A DNA stretch of 64,000 nt from Accumulibacter sp036625275. Its GTDB lineage: Bacteria; Pseudomonadota; Gammaproteobacteria; Burkholderiales; Rhodocyclaceae. The stretch lies in NCBI RefSeq assembly GCF_036625275.1, contig NZ_JAZKUD010000008.1:1-64000 (forward strand), given 5' to 3'. Below the pieces are notes generated by a model. The model was not told the DNA's origin and did not search any database. It saw nothing but the letters and a program-made list of their open reading frames with translations. Shown in pieces: positions 52,263 to 61,803 of the stretch. The translations under genes and the position numbers were made by a program. Within the stretch, counting starts at the first letter, position 1. Each line of letters opens with the position of its first letter.

Positions 52263-52736
52263 ATGGTCCTTGATCGCTTTGACCGGCAGATTCTGCAGGT
52301 CCTGCAGCAGGAGGGGCGCATCAGCAATCAGGAACTCGCCGACCGGATCGGCCTTTCGCCATCACCCTGTCTGCGTCGCGTCCGTGCCCTCGAAGAAGCC
52401 GGCCTGATCACCGGCTACCGTGCGCTGCTCGATGCCAGGGCTCTCGGGTTGTCACTGATGGCGCTGATCCACATTTCGATGGACCAACACACGCCCGAGC
52501 GTTTCAGTCACCTCGAAGCGGCCATCCGCGAAATTCCCGAGGTCATGGAATGCCTGCTGATTACCGGCCAGGCCGCCGATTATCAGCTCAAGGTGGTGGT
52601 CAAGGACATGGATGCCTACCAGGACCTGCTGCTCAATCGCATTACCGGCATTCAGGGGGTGACCGGCGTGCATTCGAGCTTCGTGTTGCGCCGGGTGGTG
52701 GACAAGACCGCCTTGCCGGTTGGCGGCAAACCGTGA
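52263..52736 (+). CDS. Lrp/AsnC-family transcriptional regulator
   Basis: A 157-residue regulator. The N-terminal helix-turn-helix reads LDRFDRQILQVLQQEGRISN, then LADRIGLSPSPCLRRVRALE, standard for the family. The C-terminal RAM domain binds an amino acid and forms oligomers (VMECLLITGQAADYQLKVVV). The start is 165 bp from the divergent leuA start, so leucine or a related amino acid is a likely effector. This is inference from position. Confidence 0.92.
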   Translation: MVLDRFDRQILQVLQQEGRISNQELADRIGLSPSPCLRRVRALEEAGLITGYRALLDARALGLSLMALIHISMDQHTPERFSHLEAAIREIPEVMECLLITGQAADYQLKVVVKDMDAYQDLLLNRITGIQGVTGVHSSFVLRRVVDKTALPVGGKP

Positions 52737-52869
52737 GGCCAAGCATTGCCTGGAAACGCGGTTGGCACTGTGTCAGGGGATCGCCTCAGACGCATCGGTC
52801 GAAGCTTCTGGCCATGGCTGCGCAACCGTCGACACGGTCATTGACGGGGCACCCTCTTCCCTGTACGGC

Positions 52870-54066
52870 TCAGCTCGCTGCTGCCTCCCCGATCGCCTGC
52901 CCGGCGCGTTCACGCCGCACGCGGTCGAGGTATTCGCGGCTGCGCGCGAGTTCGCTTTGCAGGATCTCGTTGTTGCGGCCCATCACCGTGATCGCCTGGC
53001 TGCGGAAGTTGTCGATCGCGTCCATCGCCTGATAGGTCTGGGTAAACATCTGCTTGATCTGTTCAATGCCCAATAGCGGGTTTTCGGCGAACCGGGTGGT
53101 CTCCGACACATGCGCGTTGAGTTGCTCGCCCGTTTGCTGAATCAGGCGACCGATGGTGCCGCTGACGCCTTGCAGCATGTCCATCACCTCGACCTGGTTG
53201 CCGGTGGCGCGTGCCACCGTTTGCGCCACGGCCAGGGCGCTCATGCCGGTGGTGGCCACACGGGTGCAGCCATTGATCAGTTCGCGGCCGGTTTTCTTGA
53301 TCACGTCCAGCGCCAGATAGCCATTGATGCTGACCGCCTGCTGGGTCAACATGTCCTGCAGATTCTGGCGGGCGTAGAACTGCACTTCCTGCTCGAGCGC
53401 CTTGGCGCGCAGCGGATCGGTGGTCCTGAGCACCTCGACCTGCTGTGCCAGGCGGGTATCCAGCATTTCGGCGAAACGGATTGCCTCGGCCATTTTCTGC
53501 ATGCCATCCCAGATCCGGCTGCGCTGTGACTCCAGCGCAAGCAGGTCTTTCTGCACTTCGTCGCGCGCAGCATAGAGCTGGCCCATGATCACCTTGATCT
53601 GCGTCGCCGCCGTCTGGTAGCGGCGGAAATAGGACTGCAGTTTATTGCCCCAGGGAATCAGACCCAGGAGCCGCCTGGGTTCCAGCAGATTGCCCTGGTT
53701 GCCGGGGTTGAGCTTGTCGAGTTCGCCGCGCAACTCGGAGATGGCCTGAAAGGCGGGCGTGTCCTTGGCGCTGACGAAGTTCTTTTCGAGCAGGCGGCTT
53801 TGCAGCAGCGCGGCCGATACCGACACTTCCTGTCGGCCCAGCGCAAACGTCTGATCGAGCTTGTCCTTGAAGTCCTGCGAATGCAGGTCTGCCGACATCA
53901 GCACACCAAGAAAGCTCTCCACCTGGAGTTCGATTTCGCTCAGGCGCTCGGGTTTGACGGTGACCAACTCCACGGCCTGGTCCTGATGCACCGGTGCCAT
54001 CACCTCGGGCGGGGTCAGTTGAAACGCAGGTTCAGCGGCAGTGCCGGATTGCCGGTCAATGCTCAT
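52870..54066 (-). CDS. telA: TelA-family (toxic anion resistance) protein
   Basis: A 398-residue cytoplasmic, almost entirely helical protein of the TelA family (PF05816-type), first named for tellurite resistance. Diagnostic segments are LIPWGNKLQSYFRRYQTAATQIKVIM, FVSAKDTPAFQAISELRGELDKLNPG and VKQTGRELI-like VIKKTGRELINGCTRVATTG. The precise function is unknown; TelA and XpaC proteins are repeatedly paired, including in membrane-stress gene sets. It is the last gene of a four-gene operon with two substrate-binding-like proteins. Confidence 0.92.
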   Translation of the reverse strand: MSIDRQSGTAAEPAFQLTPPEVMAPVHQDQAVELVTVKPERLSEIELQVESFLGVLMSADLHSQDFKDKLDQTFALGRQEVSVSAALLQSRLLEKNFVSAKDTPAFQAISELRGELDKLNPGNQGNLLEPRRLLGLIPWGNKLQSYFRRYQTAATQIKVIMGQLYAARDEVQKDLLALESQRSRIWDGMQKMAEAIRFAEMLDTRLAQQVEVLRTTDPLRAKALEQEVQFYARQNLQDMLTQQAVSINGYLALDVIKKTGRELINGCTRVATTGMSALAVAQTVARATGNQVEVMDMLQGVSGTIGRLIQQTGEQLNAHVSETTRFAENPLLGIEQIKQMFTQTYQAMDAIDNFRSQAITVMGRNNEILQSELARSREYLDRVRRERAGQAIGEAAAS

Positions 54067-54105
54067 GGCCCAATCCTCCTGTAGGTTGCAGAAAATCCCG
54101 GCACT

Positions 54106-54801
54106 TCAACGCAGCGCCTGTTTGCGCGTACCGAACTTTTCATCCAGAAAGCGCGAATGTGTCAGAAAAGCCTGCGCGTCCTGGCCAGCCAGATCGTCGG
54201 CCAACTGCCCGACCTTGGCGGACAAGTCATCCAGCGCCAGCACCAGGGTGTCGTGGGCGGTACGGCCATTTTCGAGCAGACGCTCGCTGGCGAAGTTCTT
54301 CGGGATCGACAGATAGGTTTTCAGGGCCTGCGGCAGATAGGCGCCGGCCAGATGGCGCGCATGAAATTCTTCTTCCAGCGACAGCGTCCCCTTGCTGCCC
54401 TCCCACTGGATCAGCAGACCCTCCAGTTGATCACAAAGGCCCAGCACTCGCTGCTGCAGGATATTCGAGAGGCGCTGATCGGGATTGTGCATCACCAGGC
54501 TGCGAATGCCACGCAAAGCGGTGTCTATCACCTGCCGGGCATCGCCATTGTCGTCAAAACCCAGTTCGCTCAGTTCGGCCTCCCAGGGCTTTTTGCCCAG
54601 CACGGGAAAGCCGAAAAGCAGTCCGCCCGCGATAAAACCGGCCAGATAGCCGCCAGGCGCAATCAGGTAGGCCTCGGGGCCGAGCATGCCCGCGCCCTTC
54701 AACAACAGCGGTAGCGCAGCCAGGACCAGCCCGCAACCGTTGGGCACACTGCTCAGGCCACGCAGGGCGCGGCTGGTCCAGTCTGGCCATCGGCTGCTCA
54801 C
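54106..54801 (-). CDS. XpaC-like protein
   Basis: A 231-residue protein. Two adjacent hydrophobic segments (LVLAALPLLLKGAGMLG and APGGYLAGFIAGGLLFGFPVL) near the N-terminus are followed by a helical domain containing RHLAGAYLPQALKTYLSIPK, the recognisable XpaC core. XpaC proteins (originally linked to X-phosphate hydrolysis in Bacillus) usually travel with TelA, as here. The start overlaps the stop of the VWA gene by 4 bp, and telA begins 39 bp after the stop. Function unknown. Confidence 0.82.
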   Translation of the reverse strand: MSSRWPDWTSRALRGLSSVPNGCGLVLAALPLLLKGAGMLGPEAYLIAPGGYLAGFIAGGLLFGFPVLGKKPWEAELSELGFDDNGDARQVIDTALRGIRSLVMHNPDQRLSNILQQRVLGLCDQLEGLLIQWEGSKGTLSLEEEFHARHLAGAYLPQALKTYLSIPKNFASERLLENGRTAHDTLVLALDDLSAKVGQLADDLAGQDAQAFLTHSRFLDEKFGTRKQALR

Positions 54802-56459
54802 TGGTAGGCCCGAATGTCCTTGAAAACACGGTAGAGCGGCGTATGGCGGGCATCAAAAACGAGTCCGCCGGTGACCTTGACCAGAGCTTTCAATTCGGAT
54901 TCCCTGGCATCACCGAACAGGATCATGAACACCGGAATCGCCCTGGCGTCTTCGGGCAATTGCGCATAGTCCTGTTGGAAAGCCTCGAAACCGCGGCCAT
55001 GCGAGTTCTCGCCATCGGTGAAACCGATCACCGAGTACTGGTAATCGGGGTGCAGCTTCTTCTGTTCGGCCATCATCTGGAGGGCTTGCAACACGCTGTC
55101 GTACAGCGCGGTGCCGCCGGCAGCCCGCAAGGTGTCGGCATAGGCACGCACTGCGGCCATGACCTTGAGCTTGGCGGCTGAATCGGGGCTGGCGGCAAGA
55201 CCCTTGCCGGTACGCTTGCCGGCTGGAATTTCGAACAGCTCGGGCTGGCCTGGCCTGGTCGAGAACGGCAGCAGCCAGACCTTTTCGCGCTCGTTCAGGC
55301 GGGCAATGCGCCCGGTCAGCGAAGCGTCATCGCCGGCCACATAGTGAATCACCTCGACCAGGCGCTCCAGCCGCTTCTCCTTGCCCATGCTGCCGCTCAC
55401 GTCGAGCACGAAGGTCGACGCCACCGGCTTGCGAAACTCGTTCAGATAGGCCGAGATCAGCCCGTCGGCCAATTGCCGGTCGGGTGAGAAGGGCAGTTCC
55501 ACGAGCAGGCCGGGGTGGGTGAAGCGGCCCGCCAATGACGCCGCCACTTCACTGTTGACCGGCCGGCGCAGGGTCTGCTGCGCCAGCCAGGTCTGGGCTT
55601 CCTTGCCCTTCAGCCAATCGACCAGCTTGAGATAGTCCTCGCGCCGCGCCTCGTCGAGCAGCATCAAGGGATAATCGGCCGTGGCCACGCCCTCGCGCGG
55701 ATAGACCAAGAGCAGCTTTTCGCGCAGCCTGCCGCTGGCGTTGAGACTCAGGAGCCAGTTCTCGTAGTTGATGAAAGCGTTCAGGCGCGGCCCCTGGCCT
55801 TCGATGAACTTCTCCGACAAATAGCTGGAGTTGTCGCCGATCAGTTTGTAACCCTTCAGGAAGGTGGCGATGGCCTGGCGATTCACATCCTCCGGCGCCA
55901 GCGCTTCGGCCTTGCCGGCCGCCGCCGCCACGACGCCCATCAGGGCCATGAACCCCTGGTTCGAGGTGGCAGGGTTGGAGAGGGCATAGAACAGCTTGCC
56001 CGCGCCAGCGGCCTCGGTGATGGTCTTCCAGCTCACCTTGGCGGCGACCTCGGGCCGGTCCCAGCCGAGCGCCCGGGCAGCCGATTCACTGACTCCCACC
56101 GCAATCGGTGAAAGCATGATTTTTTCCTGCAGCTTGACGCGGCTCTGACCCTGGCTGTCGCTGAGCAGGTATTTGGCATTGGCAAACCAGGCAGCGGCGG
56201 CATCGGCACGCCCGGTCAGTACCGCTTCGGTACTCTCCATCGTGCCACCGTAGCGGAATTTCAGATTCACGCCGGTAGCCTGCAGGGCCATTTTCTCCAG
56301 CGCCTGGGCATCCTTGAGGTCACTGGTGGCGAGCACCTCGAACACCGGCGCCGCGTGGCTGGTGGACGTCGAGGCCGGAGCGGACGGTTCCTGCCGACCG
56401 CAAGCGGTCAGAATGGCGAGCAAGCCGGCCAGTAAAGTCATCTTCAAGCAGATCTTCAT
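54798..56459 (-). CDS. Lipoprotein: substrate-binding-like domain fused to VWA domain
   Basis: A 553-residue lipoprotein (lipobox LTACG, Cys20). Residues about 38-310 resemble a periplasmic binding protein (VFEVLATSDLKDAQALEKMA; NPATSNQGFMALMGVVAAAA). Residues about 345-550 form a von Willebrand A domain with the MIDAS sequence FVLDVSGSMGKEKRLE, a T in GGTALYDSV, and GFTDGENSHGRG. The fusion would allow metal-dependent contact with a partner on the outer face. Stop and start overlap both neighbours by 4 bp. The ligand is unknown. Confidence 0.87.
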   Translation of the reverse strand: MKICLKMTLLAGLLAILTACGRQEPSAPASTSTSHAAPVFEVLATSDLKDAQALEKMALQATGVNLKFRYGGTMESTEAVLTGRADAAAAWFANAKYLLSDSQGQSRVKLQEKIMLSPIAVGVSESAARALGWDRPEVAAKVSWKTITEAAGAGKLFYALSNPATSNQGFMALMGVVAAAAGKAEALAPEDVNRQAIATFLKGYKLIGDNSSYLSEKFIEGQGPRLNAFINYENWLLSLNASGRLREKLLLVYPREGVATADYPLMLLDEARREDYLKLVDWLKGKEAQTWLAQQTLRRPVNSEVAASLAGRFTHPGLLVELPFSPDRQLADGLISAYLNEFRKPVASTFVLDVSGSMGKEKRLERLVEVIHYVAGDDASLTGRIARLNEREKVWLLPFSTRPGQPELFEIPAGKRTGKGLAASPDSAAKLKVMAAVRAYADTLRAAGGTALYDSVLQALQMMAEQKKLHPDYQYSVIGFTDGENSHGRGFEAFQQDYAQLPEDARAIPVFMILFGDARESELKALVKVTGGLVFDARHTPLYRVFKDIRAYQ

Positions 56460-57622
56460 TTCGCCATCTCCCTGGTCAGTACCTCCACCATCTCCGACAT
56501 CAACTCGTAGGCCGGCGGGTCGATGACCTGGTTGAGGCGCTCCTGCACCGCCAGTCCCGAGGGTTTGACGGCGGCCGTGAACAGCCCGAGGTCGGCGACG
56601 CGCAAGCCGTATTCGACCGCAATCCTTTGCAGCTCGGGGTTGCCGGCCAACTCGGCCTGCATGGCGCGACCGCGCGCGCTGGTGGCGAGCAGGACGAACT
56701 TGTTGACGATCGTCGGTTCGGGGTACATCAGCACCATGTCGGGCTGAATCGCCTTGCTCCGGTTCAGTGCATGACCGACGATCTGATATTCGTAGATGAA
56801 AGCCAGCGGTGCCTTGCCCATGCCGATCTGCAGGTAGTCGTCGAAGTTGCCGTTGACATAGTTCTCCTGGTAGCCCTGACGCTTGAACAACCCGGCCAAC
56901 TTCTCGGCCGCGGCACTCGCGCTGACGCGGTCGGTCACCACTTCGCCCAGCAGCGCATGGCTGGTCAGTGCCAGATACATGACCGCCGAATTGCTCTTGC
57001 GCACATCGGTGGTGGATACCAGCACCCCCCGGTTGACCGCAAAAGCCTCTGCCGCCTTGAGTTCGCTCCAGCGTTTCCTGGCCAGCATCGCCGCCACCAG
57101 GCGCTCCATGTTCAGTGCATAGACACGTTCGCCGCTGGGTCTGGCGATGCCATTGGCTACCAGGATCGCAGCGATCGGCTGCCAGCTCGCCACCACCATC
57201 GGGCTGTTGAACGGTGAAGTCTGGGTGGCGTTGATGCCAGCCTTGCGAGCCTCATCGGCGATCTGATTCGCCGCCAGCACACCGGCTGGGAAATAGAAAT
57301 CGGCCACTCCCCCCGCCGGGCCGCCGCTACGCATCGCTGCAGCACCGAGTTGGGCAGCCATGTCGCGGCTGCCGACGCGGGTCACCCTGACTGGCAGCTT
57401 GCGCTCGCGCAGGATCTTTTGTACCCGAACGTCCGCAAAAAAGGGTTCCAGGTCGACGGACACCAGGCCGCTCATTTCCGTCACACTGTCCACCGCGCGA
57501 CGTTCCTGCGTCTCCGGCCGTTGCAGTTGCTGCCCCTGGTGCTCCTGCGTGGCATACCAGAGCGCCCCCCCGAACAGCGCCAGTACCAGCACGGTGGCCA
57601 GCAGCCTCTTTCCAGCCTGCAT
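56456..57622 (-). CDS. Membrane-anchored substrate-binding-like protein
   Basis: A 388-residue protein from MQAGKRLLATV, preceded by AGGAGG. One N-terminal helix (LLATVLVLALFGGALWYAT) anchors a large outer domain. The domain resembles type-2 periplasmic binding proteins (FYFPAGVLAANQIADEARKA; DYLQIGMGKAPLAFIYEYQI; DMVLMYPEPTIVNKFVLLAT). No permease or ATPase is nearby, so transport is doubtful; sensing or scaffolding fits better. The frame is open 52 codons upstream without a good ribosome site. First gene of the telA operon. Confidence 0.85.
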   Translation of the reverse strand: MQAGKRLLATVLVLALFGGALWYATQEHQGQQLQRPETQERRAVDSVTEMSGLVSVDLEPFFADVRVQKILRERKLPVRVTRVGSRDMAAQLGAAAMRSGGPAGGVADFYFPAGVLAANQIADEARKAGINATQTSPFNSPMVVASWQPIAAILVANGIARPSGERVYALNMERLVAAMLARKRWSELKAAEAFAVNRGVLVSTTDVRKSNSAVMYLALTSHALLGEVVTDRVSASAAAEKLAGLFKRQGYQENYVNGNFDDYLQIGMGKAPLAFIYEYQIVGHALNRSKAIQPDMVLMYPEPTIVNKFVLLATSARGRAMQAELAGNPELQRIAVEYGLRVADLGLFTAAVKPSGLAVQERLNQVIDPPAYELMSEMVEVLTREMAK

Positions 57623-57893
57623 CCCATTTCCTCCTGCTCTGGCCGGAATCATCCGGGCAACCGAACCGTCACCGCTGGCGGACCTGAGCGCCAGCGAGTG
57701 CTGATCGGCATCCTTGCAAAGCGCACGATCCACCCGTTCGGCTTCTGGAAAAGCGCGCGCCTGCTGCGCGCTGCACAATCTGCTCAGGTGATCGCGAGAA
57801 ACACGGTATTGCCCGCGATGTCCGGGTTTCTCCTGCCCACCGTTGCATCGACCAAGCCCACTCCCGGCGGCATGGCTCGGTCATGGCGGCGAA

Positions 57894-58541
57894 TCATTCG
57901 CCTCGATAGGTCACCTGGCTCAGGATCTCCGGGCTGCCTTCAATCCGGGTGACCTCCTTGTTGCGCGACCAATAGACGTAATACGGCCCGGAGCTTGCCC
58001 ACCAGTAGCGCCAGTACAGGACGTCGAGCCAGGGCGTCTCGTCGCTCTGCGGGTAGCCGGCGGCCATGATCACCTGTTCCCGGGTCATTCCCCGCATCAC
58101 GCGACCAAGCCAGATGGCCTCGCGGACGACAGGTGGAAAGGTCGCCAGACGCGCCCTCGGATCGTCGAGAACGACCACCTTGTTGATCCATTGCTCGGTG
58201 GTTTCCTGGCCCCGGCCGTAATCCAGGCCCATGCGCATGGGTTTGCCGGCGACATCCACATAGGCGCGATAGCGATAACGGTCTATCTTCTTGACCGTGA
58301 TCGGTGTGCCGACCGGAATGAAGGAAAGCTGCGCGTAGTTGGAATCGCTGATCCAGTCGCCGCTGTAATGGAGGTTGCAGCATGCATAGCCGACCCGCAC
58401 CGGGACCGTTTGTTCCGTCTGCGTCGCCTGTTCGTTGCCAGGCCAGGTGCCCACCGGGCCACCGGCGCAGCCGGCAAGCAGAACAACGAAGGCGGCTGCG
58501 GCCAAGCGTCCGAAAGATCTGAACAGCACTCTGTTGGGCAT
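57894..58541 (-). CDS. Hypothetical lipoprotein with SmpA/BamE-like C-terminus
   Basis: A 215-residue outer-membrane or periplasmic lipoprotein; the lipobox LLAGCAGG places the lipidated Cys at residue 25. The middle reads like a small beta domain, and RVMRGMTREQVIMAAGYPQS near residue 150 is the SmpA/BamE-type turn (G-M-T-x-x-Q-V). The rest has no recognised family. Its own monocistronic unit: 271 bp without a gene separate it from the telA operon, and I see no clear signal in that spacer. Confidence 0.75.
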   Translation of the reverse strand: MPNRVLFRSFGRLAAAAFVVLLAGCAGGPVGTWPGNEQATQTEQTVPVRVGYACCNLHYSGDWISDSNYAQLSFIPVGTPITVKKIDRYRYRAYVDVAGKPMRMGLDYGRGQETTEQWINKVVVLDDPRARLATFPPVVREAIWLGRVMRGMTREQVIMAAGYPQSDETPWLDVLYWRYWWASSGPYYVYWSRNKEVTRIEGSPEILSQVTYRGE

Positions 58542-58663
58542 GCCTGCTTTCTCCTGCGTTTCCTGGTCGGTATCCGGATCATATCACCCCTTCCCGTATC
58601 AGCGCCGCACGGCAGGATTCACGGGTGCGATTACAAGGATTCGACGAATTCATGCCTGCCCGG

Positions 58664-59188
58664 CTAGCGGGTCTTCAGACGCAGTGCCCCCAGGTAGTCA
58701 CGCTTGCCCAACGGGACCCCCTTTGAGCGCAGGATGTCGTAAGCGGTCGTGGCGTGGAAATGGAAATTCGGCAAAGAAAATGACAGCAGGAACTCTTCGG
58801 TCGTGAATGGCAAACTGGTGTTACGGAACTCGAAGATCACCGTGCCACCTTCATAGGCATTGATCGCCGCCGGCGTCAGGTCTTTGAGCGCATCGCCCGC
58901 GCCGGCGACCAGTGCTTGCAGAGCCGGGTAGTCATGTGTCGGGAGGTCGGCTGGCGGGCGAAAGACGCCGTTCTTGATTCCCTCGATTGCCCCCAGGGAA
59001 TGATGAACGACGGACTGAACCTGGAAGCGAAACGGCAGCATGTCCGGGTACAGGCGAGTCTCGACGATTTCCTCCGGATCGAGATTCTTCTCCCGGCAAT
59101 AGGCAAGACCCCGGTCCAGAAAGCCGCTGACCGCTGCCAGCGTTTGCAGGTAGCTCTTTACACTTCCGTCGTAGAGCGAAATCGCCAT
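58664..59188 (-). CDS. DUF1993 family protein
   Basis: A 174-residue protein from MAISLYDGSVKSYLQTL, the standard DUF1993 start. It is a helical bundle related to DinB-like folds. Conserved segments are DMLPFRFQVQSVVHHSLGAI and PNFHFHATTAYDILRSKGVPLGKRDYLG, the latter with the FHxTTAY core of the family. The function is unknown. The family's histidines (HH in QSVVHHSLG, HFHATTAY) could form a metal site. Confidence 0.87.
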   Translation of the reverse strand: MAISLYDGSVKSYLQTLAAVSGFLDRGLAYCREKNLDPEEIVETRLYPDMLPFRFQVQSVVHHSLGAIEGIKNGVFRPPADLPTHDYPALQALVAGAGDALKDLTPAAINAYEGGTVIFEFRNTSLPFTTEEFLLSFSLPNFHFHATTAYDILRSKGVPLGKRDYLGALRLKTR

Positions 59189-59379
59189 GGTTGTTTTCCT
59201 GGTTGGTGCCTGGGTTGACATTCGGCGAGAAAGCGGCCGGTCACCGTCGGCAGGTGGGAGAAGATCAAAAGGGGATCAAGGGGATCAGCGTCTTGGTCGG
59301 AAATATAGCAGATCCGGCTGGCTTGCAAACACGGGACAAAGCAGTCCCATTATCGACGCTTTCCGGTCGAAAGGCATGG

Positions 59380-60531
59380 TCAGGTGATCAGTTTCAGGTC
59401 GAATACCCGTTCGACCAGCCAGATGCCGGCGGTGGCGATGACCAGCAGCGAGCCTCCCGCGAGGACGCCCCGTCGATAGATCCACTGGTTCCGCACGCCC
59501 CATGCCAGCGGCAGGAACAGGGCGACGATCGCCAGTTGCCCGGCTTCGACGCCGAGGTTGAAGGCGACCAGCGCCAGCAACAAGGCGTTCTGCGGCAGCC
59601 CGAGGTCGGCGAGGACGCTGGCGAAACCGAAGCCGTGAATCAGGCCGAAAGCGAAGGCGAACAGCCAGCGGCTAGCCCCCGCCATCACGATCAGGTTGTT
59701 GAGCGCGGCGACGATGACCGATGCAGCGATTGCCGATTCGACCCAGCGCGACGGCAACTGGACGACGTCCAGCGCGGCCAGCGTCAGGGTGATCGAGTGC
59801 GCGAGGGTGAACGCACTGACCACCTTGACGACCTCCCAGAGCGCGTCCCGGAAGCGCGCAGCGCCTGTCCAGCCGCCGTCGACGCGGATCAGGACCGCCG
59901 GCAGCAGCAGTGACAACAGAAACAGCAGATGATCGAAACCGATCCAGATGTGCCAGACCCCGTGCGCGGTGTAGTCGATGAACTGGCGCAGGCGGTCGTT
60001 TTCGGCAAGTTCGAATCGCTGCACCGGGGTCGCCGCGCTGAAGATCGCGGTGCGTGTCTGGCCGGCATGCTCAAGGCGCAGCAGCCCGCGATGCTGCGGA
60101 TCGACATCAAAGAACAGCCGGTAGTGGGCACTCAGCACCTTCGGTTCGGTCTTGCAGCCTGCGCTGAAACGCAAGACCGCGTAAGCGCCATCGCTGTGAT
60201 CGTCGACCAGGTGTTCGAGCACGGCCGTCGTGCACGCCTCGCCGTCCGCCGACAAGGCCAGTCGCGCCAGTGCGTAAGCGGCAATCTCGGTGTGCCGGGC
60301 GCGCAGTTCGCCCCAGGTGATGGCGCCGTCCTGGTTGTCGTCGAGGCCGAGTGCGTAGTCGAGGTCGCGCAGGGCAATATCCCACTGACCTTGAATGGCC
60401 GTTTCGGTGACTTGCAGGCTGAGGTAGCTGTCGCTCGGCTTGTGCGCCAGCGCAGCTGGCGAGGCAAGCAGGATGAGCAGCATGGCGAACCCTCTCAGCG
60501 CCTGCAGCAAAACGGGGGGGACGGTCTTCAT
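59380..60531 (-). CDS. HupE/UreJ-like membrane protein with EF-hand-like extracytoplasmic domain
   Basis: A 383-residue protein: signal peptide (ending LAHKPS), a 170-residue outer domain, then about seven helices of the HupE/UreJ type. The outer domain contains an EF-hand-like loop LDDNQDGAITWGELRA (D-x-N-x-D-G-x-I-x3-E). GVWHIWIGFDHLLFLLSLLLP and AHSITLTLAA are the typical membrane signatures, with histidines suited to Ni or Cu binding. The start overlaps the stop of the TPR-like gene by 4 bp. Confidence 0.87.
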   Translation of the reverse strand: MKTVPPVLLQALRGFAMLLILLASPAALAHKPSDSYLSLQVTETAIQGQWDIALRDLDYALGLDDNQDGAITWGELRARHTEIAAYALARLALSADGEACTTAVLEHLVDDHSDGAYAVLRFSAGCKTEPKVLSAHYRLFFDVDPQHRGLLRLEHAGQTRTAIFSAATPVQRFELAENDRLRQFIDYTAHGVWHIWIGFDHLLFLLSLLLPAVLIRVDGGWTGAARFRDALWEVVKVVSAFTLAHSITLTLAALDVVQLPSRWVESAIAASVIVAALNNLIVMAGASRWLFAFAFGLIHGFGFASVLADLGLPQNALLLALVAFNLGVEAGQLAIVALFLPLAWGVRNQWIYRRGVLAGGSLLVIATAGIWLVERVFDLKLIT

Positions 60532-61709
60532 GGTCGATCCTGGCGCAGCAAGCGGTTGATCATGAGGTCTTCGCTGCGTGCTTGCGCAAGCCATTGGCGT
60601 GCGCTGGCCAGCGTTGCGAGGTCCCTGGCGGCGAGGGAGCTTTCCAGGAGGAGACGCAGATCGGGCAATTCCTTCTGCACCTTCCAGTTTTCCTGAGCCA
60701 GCGCCAGGGCCGCCTGGGGGTCGCCGAGCAGTTCGAGCGTGAAGCGCGCCTGCTCACGCTGATGGACGCGGTCGCCGCGCAACTGGCTGGCGGCAAAGCG
60801 GGCGCGCAACTGCTCGACGTGGGCAGCAAGCTCGGGAGAGTTCAGTGCCTTGAGCGCCAGGGTGTAGCGCAGGAGCAGGGCGTCGCTGCCTTGCTGCGCG
60901 GCGAGTAGTTTCACGACCTGTGCCGGGCGACCGTGGTCGAGCAGCCAGTCGGCGTAGGCGTTGAGGAGATAATGGTCGGAACCGTCGATCGCCAGTGCTG
61001 CACGAAAATGGGCCTCGGCGGCCTCGTCGAGGCCGGCGCGCGCCGCCATCTCGGCAAGCATCGACAGGACCCAGGCGCGTATCTCGGGCCTGATCTGGGG
61101 CTGCCTGGCGAGCAGGGTGTCGAGTGCCTCATAGCTCTCGCGCAAGCGCCCGTTGACACTGGCCAGGCCGTAGCTGCAGGCCGCCCACACCAGTTCGGGG
61201 GCGAGACGGCGCAGCGCCGAGCATTCGGCCGCGGCGGCAGCGTAATCGCCCTGCACCTGCAGGATCGTCGCGCGTGTCAGGCGCGCCTGGCCGTCGCGGG
61301 GATTGCGCCGGATGAGTGTGGCCAGATCCAGGAGCGCGGCGTCGAAATCGTGGTTGCGCTGGCGCAGCGTCGCCCGCAACAGGAGGACCTCGGAAGGTGG
61401 TTCGGATTGCTCCCACCAGTTTGCCAAAGCGGCCTGGGCATAGCCGGCAAAACGCGGATCGCCCCTGACCCGCCCAAGCTCGGTGTAACGACGAGCCATC
61501 TCGACGGCGAGATCGATCCTTTGCGGTTGTCGGGCAAGCTCCTCGCGCAGCGCGCGCAACTCACGAGCGACAGGATCGGTCGCTGCGAATGGCAGGCGTT
61601 CCAGCACCTGCGCGTCGGATGCCGGGAGGTAGGGCACCGCCACCGCGTTTGCCGTGACGAGGCACCCGCTCGCAAAGAATGCCAGGAAAGTGCAGGAAAT
61701 GCGGTTCAT
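60528..61709 (-). CDS. Secreted TPR-like repeat protein
   Basis: A 393-residue protein with a signal peptide (about residues 1-24) and an all-helical, Ala/Leu/Arg-rich body. Several 34-residue repeats fit TPRs, such as LTRATILQVQGDYAAAAAEC and AEAHFRAALAIDGSDHYLLN. It probably acts as a periplasmic scaffold. It is placed between DUF4331 (218 bp upstream, across repeat copy E) and the HupE/UreJ-like gene, a grouping I believe recurs in Rhodocyclales. Confidence 0.82.
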   Translation of the reverse strand: MNRISCTFLAFFASGCLVTANAVAVPYLPASDAQVLERLPFAATDPVARELRALREELARQPQRIDLAVEMARRYTELGRVRGDPRFAGYAQAALANWWEQSEPPSEVLLLRATLRQRNHDFDAALLDLATLIRRNPRDGQARLTRATILQVQGDYAAAAAECSALRRLAPELVWAACSYGLASVNGRLRESYEALDTLLARQPQIRPEIRAWVLSMLAEMAARAGLDEAAEAHFRAALAIDGSDHYLLNAYADWLLDHGRPAQVVKLLAAQQGSDALLLRYTLALKALNSPELAAHVEQLRARFAASQLRGDRVHQREQARFTLELLGDPQAALALAQENWKVQKELPDLRLLLESSLAARDLATLASARQWLAQARSEDLMINRLLRQDRP

Positions 61710-61803
61710 GCCGATCCTCTCGCTTGAAGAATGGCGGGCAGGGCGAACGCCTGCCCGTCTGTTGCGGTGAGTCCCTCTTCGTCGTCAGGCGAAGTCAACT
61801 CAA

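Noticed and set aside
57623..57778. N-terminal 52-codon extension of the first telA-operon gene
   Set aside because: It lacks a ribosome site and would bury the signal anchor; the ATG at 57622 follows AGGAGG and begins directly at the membrane helix.
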